DNA of 64,000 nucleotides, from NCBI GenBank assembly GCA_964643885.1, contig CAZXUI010000014.1, positions 1 through 64,000 of the forward strand, given 5' to 3'. The position numbers and the translations under genes are program-made. This stretch comes from CAADGL01 sp964643885. Its GTDB lineage: Bacteria > Planctomycetota > Phycisphaerae > UBA1845 > Fen-1342. The notes beneath the pieces are model-generated. The model had not been told where the DNA came from. It was given only the letters and a program-made list of their open reading frames with translations, and searched no databases. This document shows positions 36,988-45,411 of the stretch, piece by piece. Position 1 is the first letter of the stretch. Every line of letters begins with the position of its first letter.

Positions 36988-37609
36988 CGCGAGAATCCAG
37001 TCGCCGGCGCCGCGACTCCCACCAGGGCCGCGGCCGCCCCGCACCATGAGTATACCTGACAAAATCCAAACACACAACGCCCGCCGAAAAAATCCGCGCC
37101 GCCCCGCGCCCCACTCGACAAATCGCAACCCGCGCTGCACGCTCGGCTAACATCCGCGCGCACCATCCACCGCCGCAGCCTGCTTTGCCCCCGGCCCGAA
37201 CCTGTGCTATCTTTTCTATAGCGCACATTCACCGCCGCACGACTTGCAGCGCGGCACTACCTCTCCATGTGCACTTTCCGCCGCAGGCCCGCTGAAACTG
37301 CAATCGCACCTGCGCGGAAGAACCGACGCATGCAGCCAGCGGCCGCCCGTCGACGGCCGGGCATGCCGGCAGCGCGCCGGGCGCGCTGCCCCCGGGGATG
37401 TTCTGTTTGTCGCTCGCTGGAGCGAAGGAGGTGCCGCGCTCGCAGAAGACCGATGACGCCCTCGCGAACCGGGCAGACACCCCAAGGAGCCCCGTGTCGC
37501 AGGTCAGCCAGGGCCCGCAGATGGATGCGTTGTGCGCAGAGGCAGCATCACCCCACGCCGCACGGCCCTTGACAGGGCACGCCAGCGCAGGAGAAGGAGT
37601 TCACAAGAC
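36988..37609. other. Long divergent intergenic region upstream of a PEP-CTERM gene
   Basis: This 622-bp region contains a candidate promoter (37185-37213) and then about 390 bases rich in strong GC hairpins, for example around 37340-37395. I recognise no riboswitch class. Short frames here have no protein support. The first 150 bp could hold the true start of dnaE2, since the frame is open to 37140. Confidence 0.45.
37185..37213 (+). promoter_or_regulatory. Candidate promoter of the PEP-CTERM gene
   Basis: TTGCCC (37185-37190), 17 bases, TATCTT (37208-37213), followed by the AT-rich TTCTATAGCGC. It would give a 5-prime leader of about 390 bases. It is a pattern match only. Confidence 0.35.
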
Positions 37610-38368
37610 ATGATTCTCAGATGGTGCGCGATTCCGCTGTGCATCCTGCTCGTGGTCGCCGCGGTCCCGGCCGCAGCCGACTGGGACCCGGGCGACCCGT
37701 TCAAGATGCACTTCCCCCAGCTTCCTGACCCACACGGCTGGGACGTCAACATGACCGACCCGAAGGTGCTGGCCGACGACTGGCTCTGCACCGAGACCGG
37801 ACCGGTCAGCGACATCCACTTCTGGTTCTCGATCGAGCGCGACGATCCGCAGACGCTCGCCGCGCTGCTGGCCGGTGGAGTCGTTCACGCCAGCATTCAC
37901 ACGGATATTCCCGAGGGCCCCGGCGGCTACAGCCAGCCGGGTGAGCTCCTGTGGGAGCGCGACTTTTTCATCGGGCCTGACGTGACCATCCGCGACTGGG
38001 GCACCGGTGAGCAGGGCTGGTATGAGCCCAACACCGGCGAAGCCCGCCGGCCCGATCACTTCTTTACGTATCAGGCGAACATCGAGCACATCGTCGACCC
38101 GTTCATTCAGGAGCTGGGAACGGTCTACTGGCTCGATCTGTCGATCCGCGGATTGCCTCCGAACATCCTGAACCGCGTCGGCTGGAAGACGTCGCTCGAC
38201 CACTTCCGCGACGACGCGGTCTGGGGCGATTTCGGCATCCCCGATTGGCACGAGCTGCGCGATCCGATCACCCAGCAGTCGCTGGATCTGGCCTTCGTAA
38301 TCACACCGGAGCCCGGCAGCCTCGTCCTGCTCGCGGCCGGTGTGTTCGTCCTGCTGCGACGCCGCTGA
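37610..38368 (+). CDS. Exported PEP-CTERM protein of a planctomycete family
   Basis: A 252-residue protein. The signal peptide (about 1-24, CAIPLCILLVVAAVPAAA) is followed by a globular region with the pattern DDWLCTETGPVSDIHFWFS, IHTDIPEG, PGELLWERDFFIGPD and YWLDLSIRG, WKTSLDHFRDDAVWGD; I know this arrangement as a family (DUF7901-like) repeated in Phycisphaerae-like genomes. The C-terminus is a PEP-CTERM sorting signal: TPEPGSLVLLAAGVFVLLRRR reads as motif, helix and basic end. An exosortase is expected elsewhere in the genome to process it. GAGAAGGAG precedes the ATG. A terminator lies downstream. Confidence 0.82.
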   Translation: MILRWCAIPLCILLVVAAVPAAADWDPGDPFKMHFPQLPDPHGWDVNMTDPKVLADDWLCTETGPVSDIHFWFSIERDDPQTLAALLAGGVVHASIHTDIPEGPGGYSQPGELLWERDFFIGPDVTIRDWGTGEQGWYEPNTGEARRPDHFFTYQANIEHIVDPFIQELGTVYWLDLSIRGLPPNILNRVGWKTSLDHFRDDAVWGDFGIPDWHELRDPITQQSLDLAFVITPEPGSLVLLAAGVFVLLRRR

Positions 38369-38451
38369 CGCAGGTCGCGGCCGACCATGGAGGGGAGGGC
38401 AGGAGGGGATTGAAAAAGGGCCGCGACGAATGCAGCGGTTGCCGCAGCGAT

Positions 38452-38504
38452 GGCGGCCGGGAAGGGCCGGCACGTTGCCGCCTCTCCCGGCCGCCGGGTT
38501 TTCT
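38452..38504 (+). terminator. Intrinsic terminator after the PEP-CTERM gene
   Basis: Stem GGCGGCCGGGA / TCCCGGCCGCC (38452-38462 and 38485-38495) with a 22-base loop, followed by GGGTTTTCTT. Confidence 0.65.
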
Positions 38505-38535
38505 TCGCCGAATCGACCGGCTCGCAGGGCGACGC

Positions 38536-38952
38536 TCAGTGCCCTTCGCGGGCCAGGTTGCGGTTCCACGACGGCACCACCACCACCACGTCCTTCGTGC
38601 CGTCGGGCACGCACTGGCACGACAACCGCGACTTGGCCGTCAGCCCGTACGCCTCGTCGAGCTGGTCCTCCTCCTCCTCCGTCGCGTCGTTGCAGGTCTC
38701 CAGCCCTTCCTTGACGACCACGTGACACGTGCTGCACGCACACACGCCGCCGCAGGCATGATCGATCTCGACCCCGCAGCCCATCGCCGTGCTCAGGATG
38801 CTCCCCGGCAGGCCGTGGTCGTCGTAGGGAATCCTGGCCGGATCGACCTCGATCACGTGCTCCTTGCCCTGCTCGTCGATGATCGTCAGCTTGTATTTGC
38901 GCGTCGGCAGCTTGATGTCCTGCTGCTCGATGTACGGGTTCTGACCGCCCAT
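38536..38952 (-). CDS. fdx: 2Fe-2S ferredoxin of the isc operon
   Basis: A 138-residue ferredoxin of the adrenodoxin/Isc type, which donates electrons during cluster assembly on IscU. The cluster loop is CGVEIDHACGGVCACSTCHV, with the fourth ligand in RLSCQCV. An N-terminal extension of about 20 residues precedes the fold. It is the last gene of the isc operon and has GGAG before its ATG. A 92-bp gap separates it from hscA, larger than elsewhere in the operon. Confidence 0.93.
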   Translation of the reverse strand: MGGQNPYIEQQDIKLPTRKYKLTIIDEQGKEHVIEVDPARIPYDDHGLPGSILSTAMGCGVEIDHACGGVCACSTCHVVVKEGLETCNDATEEEEDQLDEAYGLTAKSRLSCQCVPDGTKDVVVVVPSWNRNLAREGH

Positions 38953-39044
38953 TCTTCGCTCCGAATCAGGTCTGCGACCTGTAGTATCGACTCATCCTCT
39001 CGAAGACTCCCTGCGGCGCCGGTTGCGCAGCGTGGCACCGGCCT

Positions 39045-41018
39045 TCAACCGCTGACCTGCCCCCTGAGCGCCTCGCGAACTCCGATTTCCGCCAGCCGCA
39101 CCGTGCTCCTGCCGAATGCATCGAGCGCCCCGTGAAGCTCGTCCAGGTCGCGCGCCTCGGCGGCGAGCCTGCGCAGGCCGGCGATCCCCTCCTCGATCCG
39201 CCGCCGCTCCGGCTCCTCCAGCAGGTGGCCCACCTTCGCCAGCATCTGCTCCGCCTTGGTCGTGTCGAACTGCACCTGGTTGAGCAGGTCGATCCGCCGG
39301 TGCGCCTCGATGTCCGCCTGGCCGAACTCGACGCTCTGCCGCGTGATCCGCTCCACCTCCTCGCGCGTCAGCCCGTGATTCGGAATGACCTGCACCGAGG
39401 CGTTCCGGCCACTGCGCAGCTCGCGTGCGGCTACGTTCAGAATCCCGTTCGCGTCCACCAGAAACTCCACCTCGATCTTCGGAATCCCGGCCGGCATCGG
39501 CGGAATGCCGCGCAGCTCGAACTCGGCCAGCTTGCGGCAATCGGCCGCCAGCTCGCGCTCGCCCTGCAACACGCTGATCTTGATCGCCGTCTGGCCGTCG
39601 ACGAACGTGGTGAACATCTCCGTCGCGCGGCATGGAATCGTCCGGTTGCGGAGGATCAGCTTGCCCATCGCCCCGCCCATCGTCTCGATCCCCAGCGAGA
39701 GCGGAATCACGTCCAGCAGCAGCATGTCCAGCTTCGCGCCCGACAGCATCGCCGCCTGAATCGCCGCCCCCACCGCCACGACCTCATCCGGATTCAGCGC
39801 CGTATAGGGCGGCCGGCCCGAAGCCTCTTCCACCCGCCGCCGCACCAGCGGCACGCGCGTCGAGCCGCCCACCAGCACCACGCGCCCCACCTGCTCGGGC
39901 GTCAGCTTCGCGTCGCGAAGCGCACGCCGCCACAGATCGATCGTCCGGTCCACCAGCGGCAGAATCATCCGCTCGAACTCGTCCCGTGTGAGCACGCGGC
40001 GGTAGATCCGCTCCCGGCCCAGCTCCAGCTCGATGCTCGCCTGCTCCTGCTCGCTCAGGCGGACCTTCACGGCCTCCGCCAGGCCGCGCAGCGCCTGCCG
40101 CGTCGTCGGAGAGTCGATCGAAAGATCGAACTGCTCGCGTATCTCGCGCGTCACGAGCTCGATGATAGTCCGATCGAAGTCATCGCCGCCGAGATGCGTA
40201 TCGCCCGCCGTGCTGAGCACCTGGTAGACGCCGCCCTCGATCCGCAGAATCGAGACGTCGAACGTGCCGCCGCCCAGGTCGTAGACCGCGACGATCTCCG
40301 AGCCGCCAGCCGCCCCCGCCGAACCTTGCTGCGGCTCATGACACTGCGGCAGCGGCAGTGAAATCTGCCCCGGTCGCGTCGCAGCGCCGCCTTCCGACCC
40401 GCCACTACGCCCGCCGGCCGCCTCGGCCACATCGCCGCGCGTCTCGCGCACACCGATGCCGTACGCCAGCGCCGCGGCCGTCGGCTCGTTGATGATCCGC
40501 ACGACCTCGAGCCCCGCCGCCCGGCCGGCGTCGCGCGTCGCCTGCCGCTGCGAATCGTCGAAGTACGCCGGGACGGTGATCACCGCCTTGCGCACCGGCC
40601 GGCCCAGCGCCCGCTCCGCCTGCTCGCGCAGCGTCCGCAGGATGACCGACGAAATCTCCTCGGGCGAGTAGAGCCGCCCGTCGATCTCGACCTGCACCGT
40701 GTCGCGCGGCCCCGGCCGCACGGCGTACGCAAGAAACGGCAGCTCGCGCTCGATCTCGCCGGGCCCCTTGCCGATCAGCCGCTTGATCGAATAGACGGTC
40801 GTGCGCGCGTTCTCCACGGCGTGATTCCGCGCCTCCCAGCCGACGACGACGCGGTTCCGCCCGTCCTCGCCGTCCGGAACGACGGCGATCACCGACGGCA
40901 GCCGCCCCTCGCCACGCTCGTCGCGAAGCACCTGCGGACCGCGCTCGTCGACGTACGCCAACAGCGAGAACGTCGTCCCCAGGTCGATCCCGACGATCAG
41001 CTCATCCGCGCTGCTCAT
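39045..41018 (-). CDS. hscA: Hsp70-type Fe-S assembly chaperone HscA
   Basis: A 657-residue Hsp70. The ATPase domain has VGIDLGTTFSLLAYVD, the phosphate-2 loop VAVYDLGGGTFDVSILR and VLVGGSTRVPLV; the substrate domain has DVIPLSLGIETMGG and the helical lid follows. HscA acts with HscB on the LPPVK motif of IscU, which is present in the neighbouring IscU. An insertion of about 40 residues, rich in Gly, Ala and Gln, precedes IVAVYDLGGG. The start overlaps the stop of hscB (ATGA). It is assigned to HscA and not DnaK by operon position. Confidence 0.93.
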   Translation of the reverse strand: MSSADELIVGIDLGTTFSLLAYVDERGPQVLRDERGEGRLPSVIAVVPDGEDGRNRVVVGWEARNHAVENARTTVYSIKRLIGKGPGEIERELPFLAYAVRPGPRDTVQVEIDGRLYSPEEISSVILRTLREQAERALGRPVRKAVITVPAYFDDSQRQATRDAGRAAGLEVVRIINEPTAAALAYGIGVRETRGDVAEAAGGRSGGSEGGAATRPGQISLPLPQCHEPQQGSAGAAGGSEIVAVYDLGGGTFDVSILRIEGGVYQVLSTAGDTHLGGDDFDRTIIELVTREIREQFDLSIDSPTTRQALRGLAEAVKVRLSEQEQASIELELGRERIYRRVLTRDEFERMILPLVDRTIDLWRRALRDAKLTPEQVGRVVLVGGSTRVPLVRRRVEEASGRPPYTALNPDEVVAVGAAIQAAMLSGAKLDMLLLDVIPLSLGIETMGGAMGKLILRNRTIPCRATEMFTTFVDGQTAIKISVLQGERELAADCRKLAEFELRGIPPMPAGIPKIEVEFLVDANGILNVAARELRSGRNASVQVIPNHGLTREEVERITRQSVEFGQADIEAHRRIDLLNQVQFDTTKAEQMLAKVGHLLEEPERRRIEEGIAGLRRLAAEARDLDELHGALDAFGRSTVRLAEIGVREALRGQVSG

Positions 41019-41761
41019 GTTGCCCCGGCCGCCTCGATCTGCTCCAGCATTTTCTGATAGTAGCGAATGCCGTTCAGCCGCAGGCGCAGCTCGCGCCGCA
41101 GCGCCTCGTCCCCCGGCAGCCGCCGCGCCAGGGCCGCGATCCGCTCCAGCATCTCGTCATGCTCGCCGCGCACGCGCTGACCGATCTCGGCCAGCCTCGC
41201 TGCGTCGCGCTGTGCCGCGGCCTCCTCGATCTGCTCGCGCAGCTCCATCGTCTCGAGCAGGACCTCCTGCGGCACGCTCTTGTCCTCGGCCGCCGACGGA
41301 CCGCCGAACAGCTCCAGCAGGTAGCCCGCACGCTCCACCGGGTCGCTCAGCACCTCCACGGCCCGGTTGAGCTGCGCACTGATCCGCATCGCCAGCCCGG
41401 CCGCCGGGTCGTCTGACGTACCGGCCCGATCCGGATGGGCGAACCGCGCCAGTTGCAGATACCGCTGCCGGAGCTGCCCCGCATCCAGATCGTACGCCGG
41501 CTCCAGCCCGAAGACCTCAAAGTGACTCAGCGTCTCCACCGAGTGCAGTGCGTGGCAGTGCTCGCAGACGACAACCGAGCGCAGCGGCCGGTTGCACGAC
41601 CGGCACCGTTGCGGAATCGTCGCCTCGCTCTTTGTTGCCGCCACGCTCGTCACCGCTCTGAAGTCCCGCTCGTGCTCAGAACAACGCGGCCCGCGCGACC
41701 AGCCCGCATCGAATGCGGAGGAGTCGGCACGGGCCGAGCCTGGGTCCGACGGTTTCTGCAT
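41015..41761 (-). CDS. hscB: Fe-S co-chaperone HscB with N-terminal zinc ribbon
   Basis: J-domain co-chaperone that hands IscU to HscA. From a cytosine-rich leader it has a four-cysteine zinc ribbon (CRSCNRPL...CEHCHAL), then a J domain with the HPD triad (RYLQLARFAHPDRAG) and the C-terminal three-helix IscU-binding domain. The zinc ribbon is a feature of eukaryotic HSC20 and of some bacterial proteins, and is absent from Escherichia coli HscB. The ATG at 41761 overlaps the iscA stop (TGATG) and would give 248 residues; a GTG at 41653 gives 212 residues and starts nearer to the homology. The end overlaps hscA by 4 bp. Confidence 0.88.
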   Translation of the reverse strand: MQKPSDPGSARADSSAFDAGWSRGPRCSEHERDFRAVTSVAATKSEATIPQRCRSCNRPLRSVVVCEHCHALHSVETLSHFEVFGLEPAYDLDAGQLRQRYLQLARFAHPDRAGTSDDPAAGLAMRISAQLNRAVEVLSDPVERAGYLLELFGGPSAAEDKSVPQEVLLETMELREQIEEAAAQRDAARLAEIGQRVRGEHDEMLERIAALARRLPGDEALRRELRLRLNGIRYYQKMLEQIEAAGAT

Positions 41762-42207
41762 CAGGCCGAATAGCTGCTCCCGCACCCGCAACTGTGCTTC
41801 GCGTTCGGATTGTGGAACGTGAAGCCCGACCCCATCATGCTGCTCTGAAAGTCGATCGTCGTCCCGCTCAGGTTGCCCACCATGTAGCTCTTCAGATCGC
41901 ACACCACGACCAGGTCCTGCGACAAAAAGACCTCGTCCGTCTCCGCGATCGGCGCCTGCGCTTCGTCGCGCAGATCGAGCACGTACTGCAAGCCGCTGCA
42001 CCCGCCGCCCTTCACGCCCACGAACAGGTACATGCTGTCCGGATAATTGTCCTTGCGGAGAATCTCCTTGACCTCGTTGGCCGCCTTCTCCGTCAGGTGA
42101 ATCCCCTGACCCTCGGGCGACGGCCTGGCCCGCTTGCGGCCGACCAGCTCGCGCGACTCCCGCTCCTGCGTGGTCCGCACCTCGGTGCTCTCCGGCGTCG
42201 TGCTCAT
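41761..42207 (-). CDS. iscA: A-type Fe-S carrier protein IscA
   Basis: A 148-residue A-type carrier. The fold begins at IHLTEKAANEVKEILRKD; the three ligand cysteines are in VKGGGCSGLQY and NPNAKHSCGCGSS. An N-terminal extension of about 35 charged residues is unusual. It receives clusters from IscU and passes them to client proteins. AGGGAG precedes the ATG. It lies 72 bp downstream of iscU, and its stop overlaps the possible hscB start. Confidence 0.92.
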   Translation of the reverse strand: MSTTPESTEVRTTQERESRELVGRKRARPSPEGQGIHLTEKAANEVKEILRKDNYPDSMYLFVGVKGGGCSGLQYVLDLRDEAQAPIAETDEVFLSQDLVVVCDLKSYMVGNLSGTTIDFQSSMMGSGFTFHNPNAKHSCGCGSSYSA

Positions 42208-42279
42208 CTCGCTCCCTTTCTGCGTTGCCTCTCGTACGATCCTCTCGCGCCGGCCGCGGCCGTCCGCCCGGCTCGACGC

Positions 42280-42696
42280 TTACTTCGAGCCGGCCGGCTC
42301 CGCCGCACCCTTGCGGGTGGCCAGCTTGCCCTTCAAGTCCTTGACGGCCGCCCGGATCGCGTCTTCGGCCAGCACGCTACAGTGTATCTTCACCGGCGGC
42401 AGCGCCAGCTCCTTGACGATGTCCGTGTTCTTGATGTCCAGGGCCTCGTCGAGCCTCCGGCCCTTGAGCCACTCGGTCGCCAGCGAGCTCGACGCGATCG
42501 CCGACCCGCAGCCGAACGTCTTGAACTTCGCGTCGACGATGTTCTCCTGCTCGTCGACCTGAATCTGGAGCTTCATCACGTCGCCGCACTCAGGTGCGCC
42601 GACGATGCCCGTCCCTACGTTCGGGCTGTTGCGGTCCAGCGAACCGACGTTCCGCGGCCGCTCGTAGTGGTCGATGATCTTGCTGCTGTATGCCAT
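42280..42696 (-). CDS. iscU: Fe-S cluster scaffold protein IscU
   Basis: A 138-residue scaffold on which IscS-derived sulfur and iron form a 2Fe-2S cluster. It has YSSKIIDHYERPRNVGSLD, the first ligand in GAPECGDVMKLQI, the second in FKTFGCGSAIASSS, and the third in LPPVKIHCSVLAEDAI, which also contains the HscA-binding LPPVK. A short basic tail ends the protein. GGAG lies upstream. It is separated from iscS by the HEPN-like gene. Confidence 0.95.
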   Translation of the reverse strand: MAYSSKIIDHYERPRNVGSLDRNSPNVGTGIVGAPECGDVMKLQIQVDEQENIVDAKFKTFGCGSAIASSSLATEWLKGRRLDEALDIKNTDIVKELALPPVKIHCSVLAEDAIRAAVKDLKGKLATRKGAAEPAGSK

Positions 42697-42720
42697 GTCA
42701 CGTCACTCCGATCGAATGCT

Positions 42721-43362
42721 CTATCCCAGTACGGGAACGAGAACCAGGTCAACTCCGTTCACGTCGCGGATCCGCTCCTCGACTTCGGTCAGCAGGCTGG
42801 CATAGTCGTCCGCGCGGATGCCCGCCCTGTCCGGCCGCACACCCACGCGCCACCAGCCCTCCTCGAACGAATCGACCCACGTCACCTCCAGCGAGATTCC
42901 GTTGGCCGCGTGCGCTCCGAAACTCCGCGCGAACCAGCCGCTCCGCGTCGGCCGCGCTGATCGACGAACCGTGCGTCGTACGCATCTGCTCACCCTCAGC
43001 ACCTCCAACACCGCCGTCGCGTATCCCACGCACCGACGGGCTGTCGCCGAATCGATCGTTCGCAGCGGATCGTAATCCGCGATCAGCCGCGGCTTGTACC
43101 CATGCCGCAATCGCGTACTGACCTGCCGCAGAAGCTCCACCGAATGCTCGCCCGCCAATGCGGCTCGAACGGCCTCCGGCAGCGTCCCGTGCGACCAGGT
43201 ACCGTATCCGGGCCGGGGCGACTGTCGGGCCCGAAGCATCGCGTCGGTGGCCGCGCAGAACATCGCGAAGTACGAACGGCTCACGCTGCTGCGGAACCAG
43301 CCGCTTCTCAGGCATGCTCCCGCCGCAGAAAGATTCTCCGTCGCCAACCGCGACCACGACAA
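42721..43362 (-). CDS. HEPN-like protein inserted between iscS and iscU
   Basis: A 213-residue protein I cannot name. Residues about 10-115 resemble a HEPN helical domain: GWFRSSVSRSYFAMFCAATD, then LRHGYKPRLIADYDPLRTID and CVGYATAVLEVL. The Rx4-6H ribonuclease motif is not clear, so it may be a non-catalytic HEPN. The C-terminal about 75 residues (ISLEVTWVDSFEEGWWRVGV) form a separate small alpha/beta region of unknown type. The TTG at 43362 is supported by AGGGAG, which overlaps the iscS stop codon, so translation is coupled. It interrupts an otherwise standard isc order. A role in regulation or protection of the operon is possible but unproven. Confidence 0.7.
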   Translation of the reverse strand: MSWSRLATENLSAAGACLRSGWFRSSVSRSYFAMFCAATDAMLRARQSPRPGYGTWSHGTLPEAVRAALAGEHSVELLRQVSTRLRHGYKPRLIADYDPLRTIDSATARRCVGYATAVLEVLRVSRCVRRTVRRSARPTRSGWFARSFGAHAANGISLEVTWVDSFEEGWWRVGVRPDRAGIRADDYASLLTEVEERIRDVNGVDLVLVPVLG

Positions 43363-43371
43363 TCCGGCTCC

Positions 43372-44586
43372 CTAGTGATGCGCCCACTCCACCGTACTCA
43401 GGTCGATCCCCTCCTTGGCCATCTCGTACAGCGGGCTCATCTCTCGCAGCTTGCGGACCGCCGCGACGACCTTCTCGGCCGTGTAATCCATCTCCTCCTC
43501 GGTGTTGAACCGGCCCACCGAGAAGCGAATGCTGCTGTGCGCCAGGTCGTCTCCGACGCCCAGGCTCTTGAGCACGTAGCTCGGCTCCAGCGACGCGCTC
43601 GTGCAGGCCGACCCGCTCGAGACCGCGATGTCGTTGAAGCCCATCATCATGCTCTCTCCCTCGACGTACGCGAAGGAGAGGTTCAGGTTCGTCGGCGTCC
43701 GCAGCGTCGGGTGCCCGTTCAGGTACACCTCGTCAAGCTGCGAGCTGATGCCCTGATAGAGCCGGTCACGCAGCGCCGCCAGCCGCTTCGGCTCCGCCTC
43801 ACGATGCAGGTGGCACAGCTCGGCCGCCTTGCCCAGCCCGACGATGCCCGGAACGTTCAGCGTCCCGCTCCGCATGCCGCGCTCGTGCCCGCCGCCGTGA
43901 AGCACCGCCTCGCAGCGCACACGCGGCTTCTTGCGCCGCACGTAAAGCGCCCCGACGCCCTTGGGCCCGTGAATCTTGTGCCCGCTACAGCTCAGCAGGT
44001 CGATCCCCATCTCATTCACATCGATCGGAACCTTGCCGAACGTCTGGCAACAGTCGGTGTGGAACAGAACGCCCCGCTCCTTGCACAGCGCCCCGATCTG
44101 CGCAACCGGCTGGAGCGTCCCGATCTCGTTGTTCCCGTGCATGATCGAGACCAGGATCGTCTCGTCCGTGATCGAGTCCTTGAGCTGATCCAGGTCGATC
44201 ATCCCGTACCGGTCCACGGGCAGCATCGTCACCCGAAACCCGTGCTGCTCCAGATATTTGCACGGATCAATCACCGCCTTGTGCTCGGTCACCTGCGTGA
44301 TGACGTGCCGGCCCTTCTCGCCGTACATCGCCGCCACGCCCTTGATCGCGATGTTGTTGCTCTCGGTCGCCCCGCTCGTGAAGATGATCTCCTTCGAGTC
44401 GGCTCCGATCACCGCCGCGACCTGCTGCCGCGCCAGCTCCACACCCTCCTCGGCCTCCCAGCCGAATTCATGGTTGCGCGAGGCCGCGTTGCCGAACTTC
44501 TCCGTAAAGTACGGCAGCATCGCCTCCACCACCTGCGGGTCCACCGGCGTGGTCGCGTTGTTGTCCAGGTAGATCCTTCGATTCAT
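43372..44586 (-). CDS. iscS: Cysteine desulfurase IscS
   Basis: A 404-residue PLP enzyme that takes sulfur from cysteine. It begins RRIYLDNNATTPVDPQVVEA; the PLP lysine is in SCSGHKIHGPKGVGALYV and the persulfide cysteine in AVSSGSACTSASLEPSYVL. The C-terminus ends in LSTVEWAHH, similar to the IscU-binding tail of group I IscS proteins. The ATG at 44586 overlaps the iscR stop (ATGA). The frame is open further upstream but antiframe to iscR. Confidence 0.96.
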   Translation of the reverse strand: MNRRIYLDNNATTPVDPQVVEAMLPYFTEKFGNAASRNHEFGWEAEEGVELARQQVAAVIGADSKEIIFTSGATESNNIAIKGVAAMYGEKGRHVITQVTEHKAVIDPCKYLEQHGFRVTMLPVDRYGMIDLDQLKDSITDETILVSIMHGNNEIGTLQPVAQIGALCKERGVLFHTDCCQTFGKVPIDVNEMGIDLLSCSGHKIHGPKGVGALYVRRKKPRVRCEAVLHGGGHERGMRSGTLNVPGIVGLGKAAELCHLHREAEPKRLAALRDRLYQGISSQLDEVYLNGHPTLRTPTNLNLSFAYVEGESMMMGFNDIAVSSGSACTSASLEPSYVLKSLGVGDDLAHSSIRFSVGRFNTEEEMDYTAEKVVAAVRKLREMSPLYEMAKEGIDLSTVEWAHH

Positions 44587-45080
44587 CGTGCCAGCACCCT
44601 CAACGGCTCGACCGCCTCGGACTCCGACCCGTTTCCGCCCGGCGAGCCCGACATCCCGTAGGTCTCGTCGAAAGCCAGGTCCGAAACCGTCACCGTTCGC
44701 AGAAACCTCTCCAAGTACTCGTGCACCCGCATCAACGGTTGACGCACCGGGCACGAGGATAATAGCTCGCAGTTGCGCGCCTCGCCCGCTCCGCCCCGCG
44801 GAGCACACTGCATCAGCCGGACCGGCCCCTCAACCACCTCGACGAGCTGGGCGAGCGTCAATTCGCCCGGCGGAACCGCCAGGCGGTAGCCGCCACGCGC
44901 CCCCCGCGCCGAACAGAGCAACCCGCGCCGGTTCAACAGCTTCAGCACATTCATCAGCAGCGGCAGCTTCACCCGATGCTGGACCGCGATCTCGCGAGCA
45001 CTCACGACCCCCGCCCCCGCCCGGGCCAAGTGGCACATCGCGATCAACGCGTACTCGGTCTTCTTCGTCAACGAGAGCAT
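44583..45080 (-). CDS. iscR: Rrf2-family iron-sulfur regulator IscR
   Basis: A 165-residue Rrf2 regulator, first gene of the isc operon. The winged helix has LSLTKKTEYALIAMCHLARA and the wing ARGARGGYRLAVPPGEL. Three cysteines (QCAPRGG..., NCELLSSCPV, about residues 90-112) can hold the sensor cluster, so the operon is probably repressed when Fe-S supply is sufficient. ATG at 45080 and GTG at 45086 are both possible. A promoter with a TTGGTACTAG-type AT-rich dyad lies just upstream. Confidence 0.9.
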   Translation of the reverse strand: MLSLTKKTEYALIAMCHLARAGAGVVSAREIAVQHRVKLPLLMNVLKLLNRRGLLCSARGARGGYRLAVPPGELTLAQLVEVVEGPVRLMQCAPRGGAGEARNCELLSSCPVRQPLMRVHEYLERFLRTVTVSDLAFDETYGMSGSPGGNGSESEAVEPLRVLAR

Positions 45081-45101
45081 GCGCACCCCGCTGTCTGCAA
45101 T

Positions 45102-45130
45102 AATCTAGTACCAAACCAGTCCGATTTCAA
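45102..45130 (-). promoter_or_regulatory. Promoter of the isc operon
   Basis: On the minus strand TTGAAA (45130-45125), a 17-base spacer and TAGATT (45107-45102), about 20 bp from the iscR start. The spacer and -10 contain TTTGGTACTAGATTATTG, a plausible site for autoregulation by IscR. Confidence 0.55.
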
Positions 45131-45411
45131 GAACGGGCCGCGATTCCCTGCCGGCCGGGGCTCGTGTAATCACCCCGCCAATCGACCGGAACCGATCACG
45201 GGCCCGATAACCAGTTCATGCACGTCGCTCAGATTTGAACAGCAAGCCGTGTGCCAAGAACCGGTCTCCGCCCCCCAGCCGGCCGCAATATCTAACACCT
45301 AGTTAACACACCGATCTCGAAACCTTCACGCGGCACCGCTATACCTCGCTGCCACTCGGCGCCACTCGCACGAGACCGGCCGGGAGGTGCGGAGCACGCG
45401 GTGAGGATACG
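45131..45411. other. Divergent region between isc and pho operons
   Basis: About 280 bp with the phoB-proximal TTAACA boxes (45292-45308). Nothing else is recognised. Confidence 0.5.
45292..45308 (+). promoter_or_regulatory. Candidate Pho box upstream of phoB
   Basis: CTAACA (45292-45297), 5 bases, TTAACA (45303-45308): two direct hexamers at an 11-bp period, as in Bacillus-type PhoP sites. The same design recurs before pstS. This suggests autoregulation of phoB. Confidence 0.5.

Noticed and set aside
37214..37600. A cyclic di-GMP or cobalamin riboswitch in the PEP-CTERM leader
   Set aside because: I could not find the conserved core motifs of these classes; only general GC hairpins are visible.
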